This document shows positions 54,808 to 64,000 of a stretch of 64,000 nucleotides of DNA, in pieces. The number at the start of each line of letters is the position of its first letter. Position 1 is the stretch's first letter. The stretch covers positions 120,285,735 through 120,349,734 of the forward strand of contig CM060963.1 of assembly GCA_030765045.1 (NCBI GenBank). Direction: 5' to 3'. Position numbers and translations under genes: made by a program. The stretch comes from Tenodera sinensis (lineage: Eukaryota > Arthropoda > Insecta > Mantodea > Mantidae). The notes beneath the pieces are model-generated. The model had not been told where the DNA came from. It did not search any database and saw nothing but the letters and a program-made list of their open reading frames with translations.

Positions 54808-56952
54808 CAGTGGCGGCTCGTGACTTTTTAAACCTATGTGCTACTACGATAACCACAAATATAACAATAGAAGTAGGTACAATAATAGCACTCACCCTAC
54901 TGGCGAAATTTGAAGTCCATTCTTCTATCCTTCCTGTTGGCAAACTTCTCTATCATCTTTGTATTGAATCCTTCGATTTGCAGCACTAGACGTTTTTCTA
55001 TAGAGAGCACTGCAAGCGGTACCAAGCGGTCTTGGCTGATGGAATTCACCAAAAACGTTTTAATCCTCTTGAGAGTAGAAAAACACAAGTTGTCATAGGT
55101 GTTGTCACTAAAATTTTTAGAAGTTTGGCGAACTCGCTGAATGTATCTTGTCTAATTTTTGCTTTACAATAAGTTGCAATAGGGGAACAGCACCAGCTAT
55201 ATTTCTGAAGTCTGGTCGGGAATATAACAGACTTAGCTCTGTTTTAAGCCTTCTTTTGTCAAATGAGGGATAATTTGCTCCACTTCATCAATGAGATTAT
55301 CTGGGAATTGCTTTGAGAATGCCAACAAATTCTCACAATTAAGAATTTTTTCGCAATTTAAGTGATCGAGAGATTGAAAACGAGTACGAGCCTCTTCTCT
55401 GATTCGATCGATCGCATATTTCCTTTGCATCATTGGCCATGGAAGAATTTCTTCGACGTTTGGCAGGTCTTTCAATTGTTTCTTCATTGTCGCGATCTTC
55501 CAGAGAGTGCCTGATATTATGCATCGTCTGAATGAATGTCGCCACATTGCTTTTAACTTTAATCACGTCGACATTTCTGGCTTGTATCTGATTGTTCCTT
55601 TGAAAACTTTATTAGACTCCATATGATCCTTCACTGCATTGTCAATACTGCTGATAAGATCTATGAGTCCTAAAAATACTCCAGGATTTTCTGATTCTGA
55701 TGATTCATTATGCCCCCGAGGGCAAGCTCGAAGGCACCGCAAAACTTAATGCAGTCTATTATTTATCCTAGATAAAATGTGTCTATTTTCTTCTACCTGC
55801 TGGATGTGTTCTATAATACTCTCTTGGTAGACTCTGCTTAATGTTGTGGCAATATTAACTGTTCCAAGCATGGACAGATCCAACGCATTGTTGATATTTC
55901 TTATTTTCACCATGCAATTTAATTAAATAGCTAAGATGGCCGAGATCTTTAACACCGGTTTTACTAAATGCATCACTATTCCCAAAAAAGGCAAGGAAAG
56001 CAGAACAGGGCATTTCTAATATCACAGCCACAAATCCAGTTACATGCATCATATGCTTTCCTATTGAACTCGCGTATATATTCCCGATTGCCGGCGCCTT
56101 TCGCTTTTTGTGTTAGGTTTAAGTTGGGGACTGGCCTACCTAATTATTTAATTTATATTTTATCTTCTAAAGATTTAGAAGCAAATGATGTTTTAAATAA
56201 ACTATCAACTGAATTCATGTCTGTTCACTATCGTCTAAGACTATCACTCACCTCGAAAACTGAAAAACACAACACTTAACTAGACATAAAAATATTGCAT
56301 CCACCAAACAGATTTGAATATCTGGTAACCAATATAATTTATGCATGGCGGCTGGCGCTAATCTACGCTTGTATATTAGAATGGTCTGACCACGTGCGCC
56401 CGCACTGATTTTGAAATGTTAGGCATACCACTATTATAGTGTATGCAGGTCATATTCACGTTATATTAGACGTACTGTACTGTATATGTCTAATTTTATT
56501 TACTATAAGGATTGAAAATAGTTACTAATTACCACATTTTAACACGAGAAAAGTTTCCTAATTAAATACTGTACAATTTGAAGAACCCAAGATCTTTATC
56601 ACCAAGTACGAATGTTGGCAATCCTGGTTTGGCTCTTCTTCGCTGAGCACAGAAAGGCGCAGTTTGTAGAGAATTTCGGTGCACGTCGGGGAGGAAAAAG
56701 GGTAACTGGCGCACGCGCACTTGCCTTTTCTCGATGGTGTCCTTGTGCTAAGCACATCTCATACTTCATTGGAGGTTGAATGCTGACGTGTAACTCAGCG
56801 GACGGTTTAAATCGTTTAACAATACACAACGGAGTGTCTGTTTCAAGATATCATTTTCTTGGTAGGGGAAAATAATAAAATGAAGTAATTTTCTCTCTCT
56901 TCTTTTAACTATGTGCTGTAGCACATAAGCACATTAGGACCGGCCGCCCCTG
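54808..56952 (-). mobile_element. hAT transposon inserted in the SINE's target duplication
   Basis: TIRs CAGTGGCGGCTCGTGACT and, on the other strand, CAGGGGCGGCCGGTCCTAA, sharing an inner TATGTGCTAC. Perfect 8-bp TSD CTTATTAT (54800-54807 and 56953-56960). The interior is a transposase pseudogene on the minus strand. Confidence 0.9.
54897..56225 (-). pseudogene. hAT transposase pseudogene (TTF-finger/DUF4371, ZMYM1-like)
   Basis: From the N terminus: LGRPVPNLNLTQKAKG, REYIREFNRKAYDACNWICG and NALFCFPCLF (TTF-type finger region), then INNALDLSMLGTVNIATTL, SENPGVFLGLIDLISSIDN, a middle stretch (KKQLKDLPNVEEI) and the C-terminal dimerisation block CFSTLKRIKTFLVNSISQDR ending KFANRKDRRMDF. This is the layout of ZMYM1-like hAT transposases. 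At least three frameshifts or stops separate the pieces and the central catalytic block is reduced. Confidence 0.8.
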
Positions 56953-57214
56953 CTTATTATATCTGCCAACAGTTATAATTAGGTAATAGTAAGTGAATAG
57001 AAGAACAATATGTTGTGTAAATACCTACAAAATAAATAATGAGTACAAAAATAGCGGTAGTATAATACATGAAGTCGTTACTTTAAACCTAAAGTGATTT
57101 ATTTGTATCTGCAAACGGGTAAAGAAGAAGAAGAAGTTGCTAGGCAAATAATCCAACTGTTGTCGTTATAATCGAACAAACGATTGACAAAATATATAGT
57201 CGAAAATTGAACTA

Positions 57215-57964
57215 CAGTGGAACTTGGATAGTTTGAAACTGAAAGGACAAGAAAAGAATTTGAAATATCCAAAAATACAAATTACAAAAGTATGTTTAAA
57301 ATTGACATTTTAGCAATACAAAATCATCCATCAGGATTTTCAGGTTGTCTCACTCTTTCTGACATTTTCCATTTTCACTTCAGGTAGTGCTTAAAATTGT
57401 TTCCCTAATCATGAGATAAGCTGACAAGGTGTTCGGTAGTATCCTGTATTCTTTCGCGGTTTCAGATTTTTTCTTCAAACCCTTTTCAACTTCTCGAATG
57501 ACGGCGGCTTTTCACACAAAAGTTGAAGTTTTGTATTGGACACGTGGTTTACTAAGAGACATAGTGGCATTGCTTTGCAACACACTGAACACTAGGAAGA
57601 TAAAGTGACTACTAAAGGCGCACGTGTTTTAAACAGGGAATGTGGGAGCAGGTATAGAAGCTCAAGACCGGCAGCTAGGAAAGCTAGTCCCACCCCCTCC
57701 CCCACCCCCCAACAGCATTCTAACTGCATTTTTACAAAACAAACCTCTTGCAGAAACGCATGGAAGAAATTATCACATTAGAATTCCGTGCTTAGATTAA
57801 TTTTCGACTGACATTTCTTGACAAAAACTTCCAATTAAGGAAAATGAAATTCGAATTACATGTGAGTTTTTTACATTGCCTTAATACAACATTCAATGGA
57901 CCAAGAAAAGTCTTCAAATTAGCGACGATTGATTACAAACGTTTGAATTATCCAAGTTCGACTG
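57215..57964 (-). mobile_element. Tigger/pogo-type transposon remnant
   Basis: Ends CAGTGGAACTTGGATAGTTT and, on the other strand, CAGTCGAACTTGGATAATTC resemble Tigger TIRs. A TA precedes the left end; the right flank is mutated. Internally, minus strand 57565-57330 reads SLSKPRVQYKTSTFV and AAVIREVEKGLKKKSETAKE, then YRILPNTLSAYLM, the N-terminal helix-turn-helix of CENP-B/pogo transposases. The catalytic part is gone. Confidence 0.75.
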
Positions 57965-58244
57965 AATATTTCATTCAATTATCCCAACGCTCGCTAGTGA
58001 GCCAGATTCAGAGGTCATCGTTAGGCCTAAATATTATGGGCAATTCATTAAAAAGTTCAAGTGCTTAAACAACGTATGTGCGTGCCCATTATGCTTGCAC
58101 TGTCCATTATGAAATGAATAGTGTATTAGCTTCATTAACTGAAAATAAATGCGTGGGGTTCCTCGAACATAAGCCAAAATGTCATCTGCATCCTGTAACG
58201 TAGACTAAACCAAATACCTACCCTTCTACTTAAATATCATTCAC

Positions 58245-59055
58245 TTTCTACATTTAACGATAGAAACTTCTCATGGTGACATTCACGTCACTTTCTCCGG
58301 TCACTGTTTTACTTTCTCTACTACGTATAGTGAAGTATTCCACCCAAAAATTCAATGTCGAGATTTCACCGGAAATGTTATGCGGTCCCCTGAATCCACA
58401 AAAATCATTTTCAGAAAAAGGTCCGTGTGTGTGTCTCAGTCTGTGGACAGTATAACTCAAAAACGAAAAGTCAGTTAAAAACCAAAGTTGGTATTTAAGT
58501 TTAATGTATTTCAAGGATGCAACACAAAGAATTTCAAAAAAATTGCTCCACCCTAAACTACCCTTTACATGGAACATTTTTCTAAAATTTCGATTTTCTT
58601 GAAAATGGCACTAACGATTTTGATTAAAATGCCATATGTTTGAGATATTTTTATTACAAATGAAATGCATATCTTGAATTTTCTGGCCATAGCCCATGAA
58701 GTCCTATTTATTCTGGATGACTTTGGCATAAGTGGTAAACCGTAAGAGACTTACTGTACAAATATGTAGATCTTGCTAAAACACAATTTATGTCTAAATA
58801 AAAAATTTTATAGAGTGAACCATTTCGGATATATTCCTTGTTTTTGTGTAAGTTTTGGAGAACTTATGCTTCTGTCAAATGGAACATCACCATTCATTGT
58901 TTATATGTTAACCGCGCAAACAGAACGGAATTTGAAAGCTTTAAAAGATTTGACTATCGTTCAAAGCCTACTGTATTCCCATATTCCTCTTGCATCGTCA
59001 AGAAAATAAACAGTAAGATAATTTCTGTAAGATTTAAAGCTTTCACGGCGCACGT
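58245..59055 (+). repeat. R1 dispersed repeat, reference copy
   Basis: The longest clear copy: ACTTTCTCTACTACGTATAG, TTCCACCCAAAAATTCAATG, a GT site (GTCCGTGTGTGTGTCTCAG), ATAACTCAAAAACGAAAAGT, TGTATTTCAAGGATGCAACA, CGATTTTGATTAAAATGCC, GGCATAAGTGGTAAACCGT, and AATTTGAAAGCTTTAAAAG. It contains short ORFs but none is a credible gene. No TIR or TSD was defined. Confidence 0.6.
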
Positions 59056-59138
59056 TATTTATTAAAGTTTCACGGGCGATCAGCCGTGTGAGGTTTGAAA
59101 ATATTTGGGCAATGAGCGGGTGACGATTTGTGATTGGG

Positions 59139-59184
<46 letters not shown>

Positions 59185-59609
59185 TGGTGGGGAAAAAGGC
59201 TACTTACGCCCTAACCGCATGCATGCATGCGAGTGTAAGACTCCTACCCTGGCTTCGAACCCGGGCAGCCTACTCACTAAAAAACCCCACCGGAAGTCTT
59301 GAGGTCAAGGCCTCTATGCTGCAGTACCGCATAAAGCACCTGCGCATTCTGTGGTGAGAGATGGAAGCTGCCTGCCAGTGGCAGTAACAGCGAGTATTAC
59401 TGATGTGCCGGAGGGCAAACATGACATAAGCCCTGAGTGCCCCCTGGTAGTAACTAATGGTGATGTGTAGGATAGTTGATGGTGTTCTTTTTGTGTTTCA
59501 GCCATTTGGCATCGTTAGGTGTAGATGGATGTGAGGGATGAGTGAATGAGCATGTTTTGTTTAAAAAAAAAAAAAAATCCACCCAAAGGTTTCGTTTCTT
59601 GTCCTTAGC

Positions 59610-59649
<40 letters not shown>

Positions 59650-60032
59650 TATTGCGTCCTATAATCTATGCTAGTAGTATTTTAAGAAATGCTTATATAA
59701 CTAGGTGCAGTTATGGTGATATTTATAAGATTTACAACTTGTAGAGATAACTTCTACTGTGTCATTTAATCTTAGTTACTAGGGTGTGATTAAGCCGGAG
59801 GCTTCGTCATTACTCGTGTACCTGATCTTGCCTGGTCGTATAAGTGCACACATGGCGGGCTGTCTGCCTGAAGTGCAGGAGCGCGCCTGTGCCACTACCG
59901 GGGAGGCCCTCGTCTCCCGGGGTCCGCCTTGGCTAGGTAGCACAAGGACTTCTGAGGGCTTGAGTGTAAGTGTATGTTTTTATAGTGTTGTGTGTTTGTT
60001 GTGTGCTTCCCTTCATCCCCTAACCAGTAATT

Positions 60033-62783
60033 TCATGGTACTAAATTATTCAGGTATTCCTGTATGTTGAGTTCGGGTTCGCCTATACTTATAGTGCGAT
60101 CGAACAATGATAGAGGGCGGAGGTGTTTGTCGCGAGTCATATCATACTCCCCGAGCATTCGTATTTGCTCATTGTGGTTCTTATTCTTTTTGGCGTATAG
60201 GTTGCATGCCAGGTGTTTAATAAACTGCTCGATTGTGAGCATTTTCAGCTCTTCATGTAACTGGTACGTCGGAGCCTCTGGCGGTAGTTTAGCAATAATT
60301 CGCAGTATTCTATTTTGCATCGTTTGGAGGCGTTTTATGTGCATTTTTGCCGCATATCCCCATACCGGGGCGGCGTAAGTTAAGATGGGTCGGATCAGCG
60401 TCTTATAGAGCGTAAGTCCCATGCGTAGCTTAAGGCTGCTGTTAAGATTTATGAGCGGGTACAGTCTGTTGAGTTGGCCATTGGCCTTTGCTCTGGCTGA
60501 GTTAATATGCTCTCTCCATGTGAGATATTCGTCCATCTTAACCCCTAGGTACGTGACGGATGTCTCCCACCCGATAGGTTCCTGATTTAGGGTGAGGGGT
60601 GGGAGGGCTCGCCTCCTTTGCCTGTGTAATTTTCGCCTGGTAAAAATGATTGCTTGGCTTTTTCTTGCATTTAGTTTTAACCGCCATTTCGTGAACCAGG
60701 GCTCCAATGTGTTTAGAGCATTCTGGAGCCGCAGGTGTATGATGCGTGGCTGAGTAGATTGCGTGGCCAGTGCCGTGTCGTCCGCGTATATGTATTTATC
60801 TACTCGTACTAGTGGTGGTAGATCATTGATATATATATTAAATAGTGTAGGTCCGAGTAAACTTCCTTGTGGGACTCCCGCGTTTATGGGGTGCAATGAG
60901 GATTCGGTATTCTCAATTGAGATTCTGAAACTCCTTCCACTGAGGTAATCTTTTATTAGGGCGACCATTGAATCTTGTACCCCTATGTGAATGAGTTTGT
61001 GGAGTAATCCTGCATGCCACACTTTATCGAAAGCGCGTTCTATGTCCAATAGGACCACGCCTGTCGATCGTTTAGTGTTAAATCCCCTGGTGATACTTTC
61101 GGTAAGCCTAAGTATCTGTAGGGTTGTAGAGTGATTGGCCCTGAAGCCGTACTGGTCGTCAGTTATCACGTTGTTTTTGATTAGGAATGAGTTGAGGCGT
61201 TTAAGTATTATTTTCTCTAGCAGTTTACTTAGTGTGCTTAAGAGGCTAATTGGCCTGTGATTAGTAGGAATGGACCTATCTTTATGTTGCTTAGGAAACA
61301 TAAGGATTCGTGCTTCCTTCCAGCGCTTTGGGAATTTTCCGTGTTCCAGCGCGTAGTTGAATATATCCGCCAGCACTTTTAAGGCTTTGGGCGGTAGATG
61401 TTTCAGGACTATATTGGGAATGTTGTCTGGTCCTGGTGCCTTGCGAGTAGGCAAGTGTGCTATTAGCCATTTAATTTCGCTTGCACTGGTCTTTCGAAGT
61501 TTGTTGTGCGTTGGAATATTCCCTATTTCAGCAATTTGGTCTTCCGTTGCTGTTGCGAACTGTCTGTCGCATGGTTCAGCATTCGGTTGGAATACCTGCT
61601 CTAGTGTGGTCGCGAAAGCTTCTGCTTTTTCTGCCGGTGTTTCGGCTATTTGCCCGTCAATATGTAGGGGCGGAATGTTTGTGCGAGTACGTGTCAGGCA
61701 CTTCGCTATTCGCCACACTGTTCTGTTATGAGGATCAACGTCCTCCAGTGTGGCGTTCCATTGCTCCCTTATGTGTTCGGCCATTAGTATATCGGCCGCG
61801 ACTTTGAGGTTGTCATATTCGTTGCGATGTATTTGGTTTCGCGTTCGCTGCCATTTGCGCCTGGCCCTGTTTCGGTCCTGCATTGCCTGTCTTACAGCCC
61901 GAGGGAACTGTGTGGTTGCCCTATTCGTTGGCCTAGTTAAGGGAACATGTTTTTCGGTCGCATGGTGAATAGTTCTGGTAATTATTTCTACGGCTTGCTC
62001 TTGAGTATCTTGTGAGCTAATGACAGGGTTGTTTTGTTCGAGTTGCGTTTCAACTAACGCTTCGAACTCTGGCCAGTTGGCGTGTTTGTAGTTGCGCCTA
62101 GGCTGCTCTGGTTTGAACATTACGGGCGCCGCGACCTCCATTATTACCGGTAAATGGTCTGATGTGAGGTCGTTTAGTACCGTAGTTTCGGTGTCATATG
62201 GTATTCCCTTTAGTAGGGCGATATCGAGGATGTCGGGCATTTGATTGGCCGCTCGTGGGATAAAGGTTGGCTCTTCTGGACCCGTTAGGAGGATGTTTTC
62301 CCGGTTGATAAAATTTAGTAGTTGGGTACCCTGCGGATTCGCTGTTCGACAGTTCCAAAGGTAATGCTTGGCATTGAAGTCGCCAGCCGCAATTACCTTG
62401 GTGTCCATTCGCATTATTTTGTCGACATCCTCAATATCAATATTCAGTGGAGGGTTGTATACGGCTACTACCGTTACCGCGGCGCGGTGCAATTGCACAT
62501 TTACCGCTGTGGCCTCCAACCGGTTTAATTCTGGCACTTGTTTCTGGTGGTGCTTGATAGTGTTCAGTATTATTACTGCCGTGCCTCCGCCTCTTCTATT
62601 TCGGTCATTGCGGTATATACTGTAACCCGGAATGGAGAAGCGGTCCAATGGTCCTAAATGTGTTTCATTTAGAAGCGCAATTTGGATCGAGTTTCTTATC
62701 AGGAAGTCCGTTAATTCCTGACGTTTTCGTCTGATATTGTTGCAGTTCCAGTATAATACGTTTAGTGTAGATGTACTATCCAT
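60033..62783 (-). CDS. LINE ORF2 copy 2: endonuclease and reverse transcriptase, intact
   Basis: 916 codons, colinear with the 33594-36344 protein and with all catalytic motifs kept (LLNETHLG, GDFNAKH, SDHLPV, AFDKVWH, YADD). Differences seen by eye: Ser/Arg in PKxWKEA, Gly/Ser in STLxKLLEK, Gly/Glu in LHExLKM, RQ/HL in IKxxACN, Arg/His in RDKxLRP and Asn/Ser in RTIxIGE. It lacks its own promoter because the element is 5'-truncated, so it would be expressed only by read-through. The TAATG overlap with the upstream frame is kept. Confidence 0.92.
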   Translation of the reverse strand: MDSTSTLNVLYWNCNNIRRKRQELTDFLIRNSIQIALLNETHLGPLDRFSIPGYSIYRNDRNRRGGGTAVIILNTIKHHQKQVPELNRLEATAVNVQLHRAAVTVVAVYNPPLNIDIEDVDKIMRMDTKVIAAGDFNAKHYLWNCRTANPQGTQLLNFINRENILLTGPEEPTFIPRAANQMPDILDIALLKGIPYDTETTVLNDLTSDHLPVIMEVAAPVMFKPEQPRRNYKHANWPEFEALVETQLEQNNPVISSQDTQEQAVEIITRTIHHATEKHVPLTRPTNRATTQFPRAVRQAMQDRNRARRKWQRTRNQIHRNEYDNLKVAADILMAEHIREQWNATLEDVDPHNRTVWRIAKCLTRTRTNIPPLHIDGQIAETPAEKAEAFATTLEQVFQPNAEPCDRQFATATEDQIAEIGNIPTHNKLRKTSASEIKWLIAHLPTRKAPGPDNIPNIVLKHLPPKALKVLADIFNYALEHGKFPKRWKEARILMFPKQHKDRSIPTNHRPISLLSTLSKLLEKIILKRLNSFLIKNNVITDDQYGFRANHSTTLQILRLTESITRGFNTKRSTGVVLLDIERAFDKVWHAGLLHKLIHIGVQDSMVALIKDYLSGRSFRISIENTESSLHPINAGVPQGSLLGPTLFNIYINDLPPLVRVDKYIYADDTALATQSTQPRIIHLRLQNALNTLEPWFTKWRLKLNARKSQAIIFTRRKLHRQRRRALPPLTLNQEPIGWETSVTYLGVKMDEYLTWREHINSARAKANGQLNRLYPLINLNSSLKLRMGLTLYKTLIRPILTYAAPVWGYAAKMHIKRLQTMQNRILRIIAKLPPEAPTYQLHEELKMLTIEQFIKHLACNLYAKKNKNHNEQIRMLGEYDMTRDKHLRPLSLFDRTISIGEPELNIQEYLNNLVP

Positions 62784-62928
62784 TACTGGTTGTGGGATGA
62801 AAGTACAAGGAGATATCTGGCAAGATAGTTAAAGAGGTAAAGTGGGTCTGCGTCTTGGTGTGTGATTAACTCCAGCAGCCATTTTGTGTGTTTAAGGAAG
62901 TTTTCGTAGCTTACTTCCCTGGAGACTC

Positions 62929-63865
62929 CTAGTGAAGCCAGAAGGCCATTCCATTTACAAAAGCCTCGCGAGTGGTGAGCGCTACTGGAGAGAAAATTGA
63001 ATCCTCCAGCGGTGTTGGGGGTGCTTGTGTGTGTGTTTGCGTGTGTGTTGGTTGTTTTGTGTTGTTGCGGTTCCTAGTGATTGGGGTGCGCTCTGGTGTG
63101 GCCAGGGTCTGCCCGGCGGTGACTCGGTCATCCCTGGCAGTAGAAGGGCGGGTTTCGGGGGCTGGCCTGTTGCGGCCGCGACGGTCCTGGATGAACCACC
63201 CTTCGTTATTAGTGGGAACAGCCTGAGTAGTGTTTTGCTGTCTCTGAGGTTGGGGACGGGGGGCCCTATTTGGCTGTTCCCTTGGCCTTGAGTTAAGTGC
63301 CAGCTGGTAGACTGGGCAACCGCGCCATGTTGCCCCGTGGCCTGTGTGGTTGCACAGTGCGCACAGTCGTTCCTGAGGAGGAACTCTACATTGATAAGAG
63401 GGGTGAGGGCCTTTGCATTTGGCGCATACGTTAACTGGGGCCTGACACTCTAAGTGGGTATGGAATAGTTGCTGGCACTTTCTGCATTGTTTTGGTGCTG
63501 GAGTCGTCCTATAGTCCTCGACTTTAACCCTAAAATGCGCAAGGTACTTGAGGTCTTTAATCTTTCTGTTAGCTGGGGTGTCTGCTAGTTCTATTAAGTA
63601 CATGGGGAGGAGGGCACGTGTCCTGTCACGCTTGTGCATTTGGACAGCCCTGATGACCTCAAGGTTGTGGGTGGCCAGTTCTAATTTTATGTGTTCTCCG
63701 GAGACTTCGGCATATACTCCTTTTATTACAAATCTAAGGGTCTTTTCTGTGCGCTCGGACATTAGGTGGAAATGTATATGCCTGGCTTTGAGGTGTTCTA
63801 CAAAAGCATTGTAGTCCCTCCTCGAGAACAGCTTGACTTCATAGTCTCCGGAGCGCGGCGCGAAT
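62929..63865 (-). pseudogene. LINE ORF1 copy 2, N-terminally truncated
   Basis: Element-derived coding begins at FAPRSGDYEVKLF (63865). The upstream in-frame residues to 63945 come from flanking DNA. The PRE_C2HC-like domain and all three zinc knuckles are preserved, with a Pro/Arg difference in SExTEKTL. The tail after the (CA)5 tract (63026-63035) runs in a third frame compared with copy 1 and ends FVNGMAFWLH. The N-terminal Thr/His repeat region is absent. Confidence 0.85.
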
Positions 63866-64000
63866 TGATTGGGCCTGCTGTTTCGGGCTATGTTTGTCAC
63901 CGGCCACAGTGTTTTCTTGAGGGTCAGTACTTGGACCAGAATCACTATAGTTGCTGTTGTGAATGTGTTTCATGGCTATTGTCCAGGCAGGGCTTAGCTG
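63866..64000 (-). other. Flanking sequence of LINE copy 2, open on the minus strand
   Basis: Removing the LINE and one TSD copy leaves a minus-strand frame open from the right edge (YSDSGPSTDPQENTV, HSPKQQ) into 59130-59070 (QIVTRSLPKYFQTSHG, then stop). It could be part of an older element or gene hit by the LINE, but I recognise no family. Confidence 0.25.

Larger units (their letters stand above)
59140..63865 (-). mobile_element. Jockey-type LINE, copy 2, 5'-truncated
   Basis: The poly-A tail appears as T at 59140-59183. The 5' end is cut inside ORF1 at 63865. The TSD TGATTGGGC is perfect (59131-59139 and 63866-63874), proving a separate target-primed insertion rather than a segmental duplication. 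ORF2 differs from copy 1 by about seven residues in 916. In the 3' UTR a 30-T run (59612-59642) replaces the (TA)n of copy 1. Confidence 0.93.

Noticed and set aside
62929..63945. 338-codon ORF taken as a full ORF1 of copy 2
   Set aside because: Residues upstream of 63865 come from flanking DNA; the element is truncated there, as the TSD shows.

Overview
The window is arthropod nuclear DNA, most likely from an insect with a large, AT-rich and very repeat-rich genome. A polyneopteran (orthopteran, stick insect, cockroach type) is my guess, made only from the look of the SINEs. There are no operons or prokaryotic signals. Host coding sequence is almost absent: one clear exon of a dual oxidase (Duox) gene at 3417-3665 on the minus strand, and one weaker candidate terminal exon at 54297-54485. 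Nearly everything else recognisable is transposable-element sequence of many ages, often nested, and many insertions can be delimited by their target site duplications (TSDs).

Left part (1-24 kb): the 5' part of a Gypsy-type LTR retrotransposon (gag, primer binding site, putative LTR) running off the left edge; the Duox exon; decayed Tc1/mariner/DDE transposons (4.8-8.7 kb); several tRNA-derived SINEs; many pieces of one ~0.8-kb dispersed repeat that I call R1, which carries a GT/CA microsatellite; two copies of a ~110-bp hAT MITE, one with a SINE inside; and a 1.35-kb hAT element at 19730-21076 with an 8-bp TSD.

Middle (24-38.6 kb): a young stack of elements. A Gypsy-type element (24557-30866) has two 782/783-bp LTRs that by eye differ by a single indel and a 4-bp TSD, but it has lost most of reverse transcriptase, RNase H and integrase. 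It is followed 0.1 kb later by a full-length Jockey-type LINE (30976-37252, 9-bp TSD) with an intact 916-aa ORF2, and then by a hAT element containing a tRNA-like foldback.

Right part (38.6-64 kb): five more hAT-type insertions, counting the two related copies at 41.9 and 45.0 kb, one carrying a LINE fragment and an AAT microsatellite, and one that landed exactly in a SINE's TSD. There is also a Tigger/pogo remnant, a DDE transposon with ~180-bp inverted repeats, a 9-bp minisatellite, further R1 copies, and a second nearly identical but 5'-truncated copy of the LINE on the minus strand (59140-63865, 9-bp TSD).

The elements that could still be functional are the LINE (ORF2 intact in both copies) and, in trans, the LTR element and short retroposons. 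Points most worth a second look: a 59-bp retroposed unit found twice with identical ends and different TSDs; a CA microsatellite that sets the frame of the LINE ORF1 C terminus upstream of a TAATG stop/start; two perfect CRE/ATF palindromes in each LTR; the R1 family; and the foldback. All family assignments are from motifs read by eye; no database search was run.
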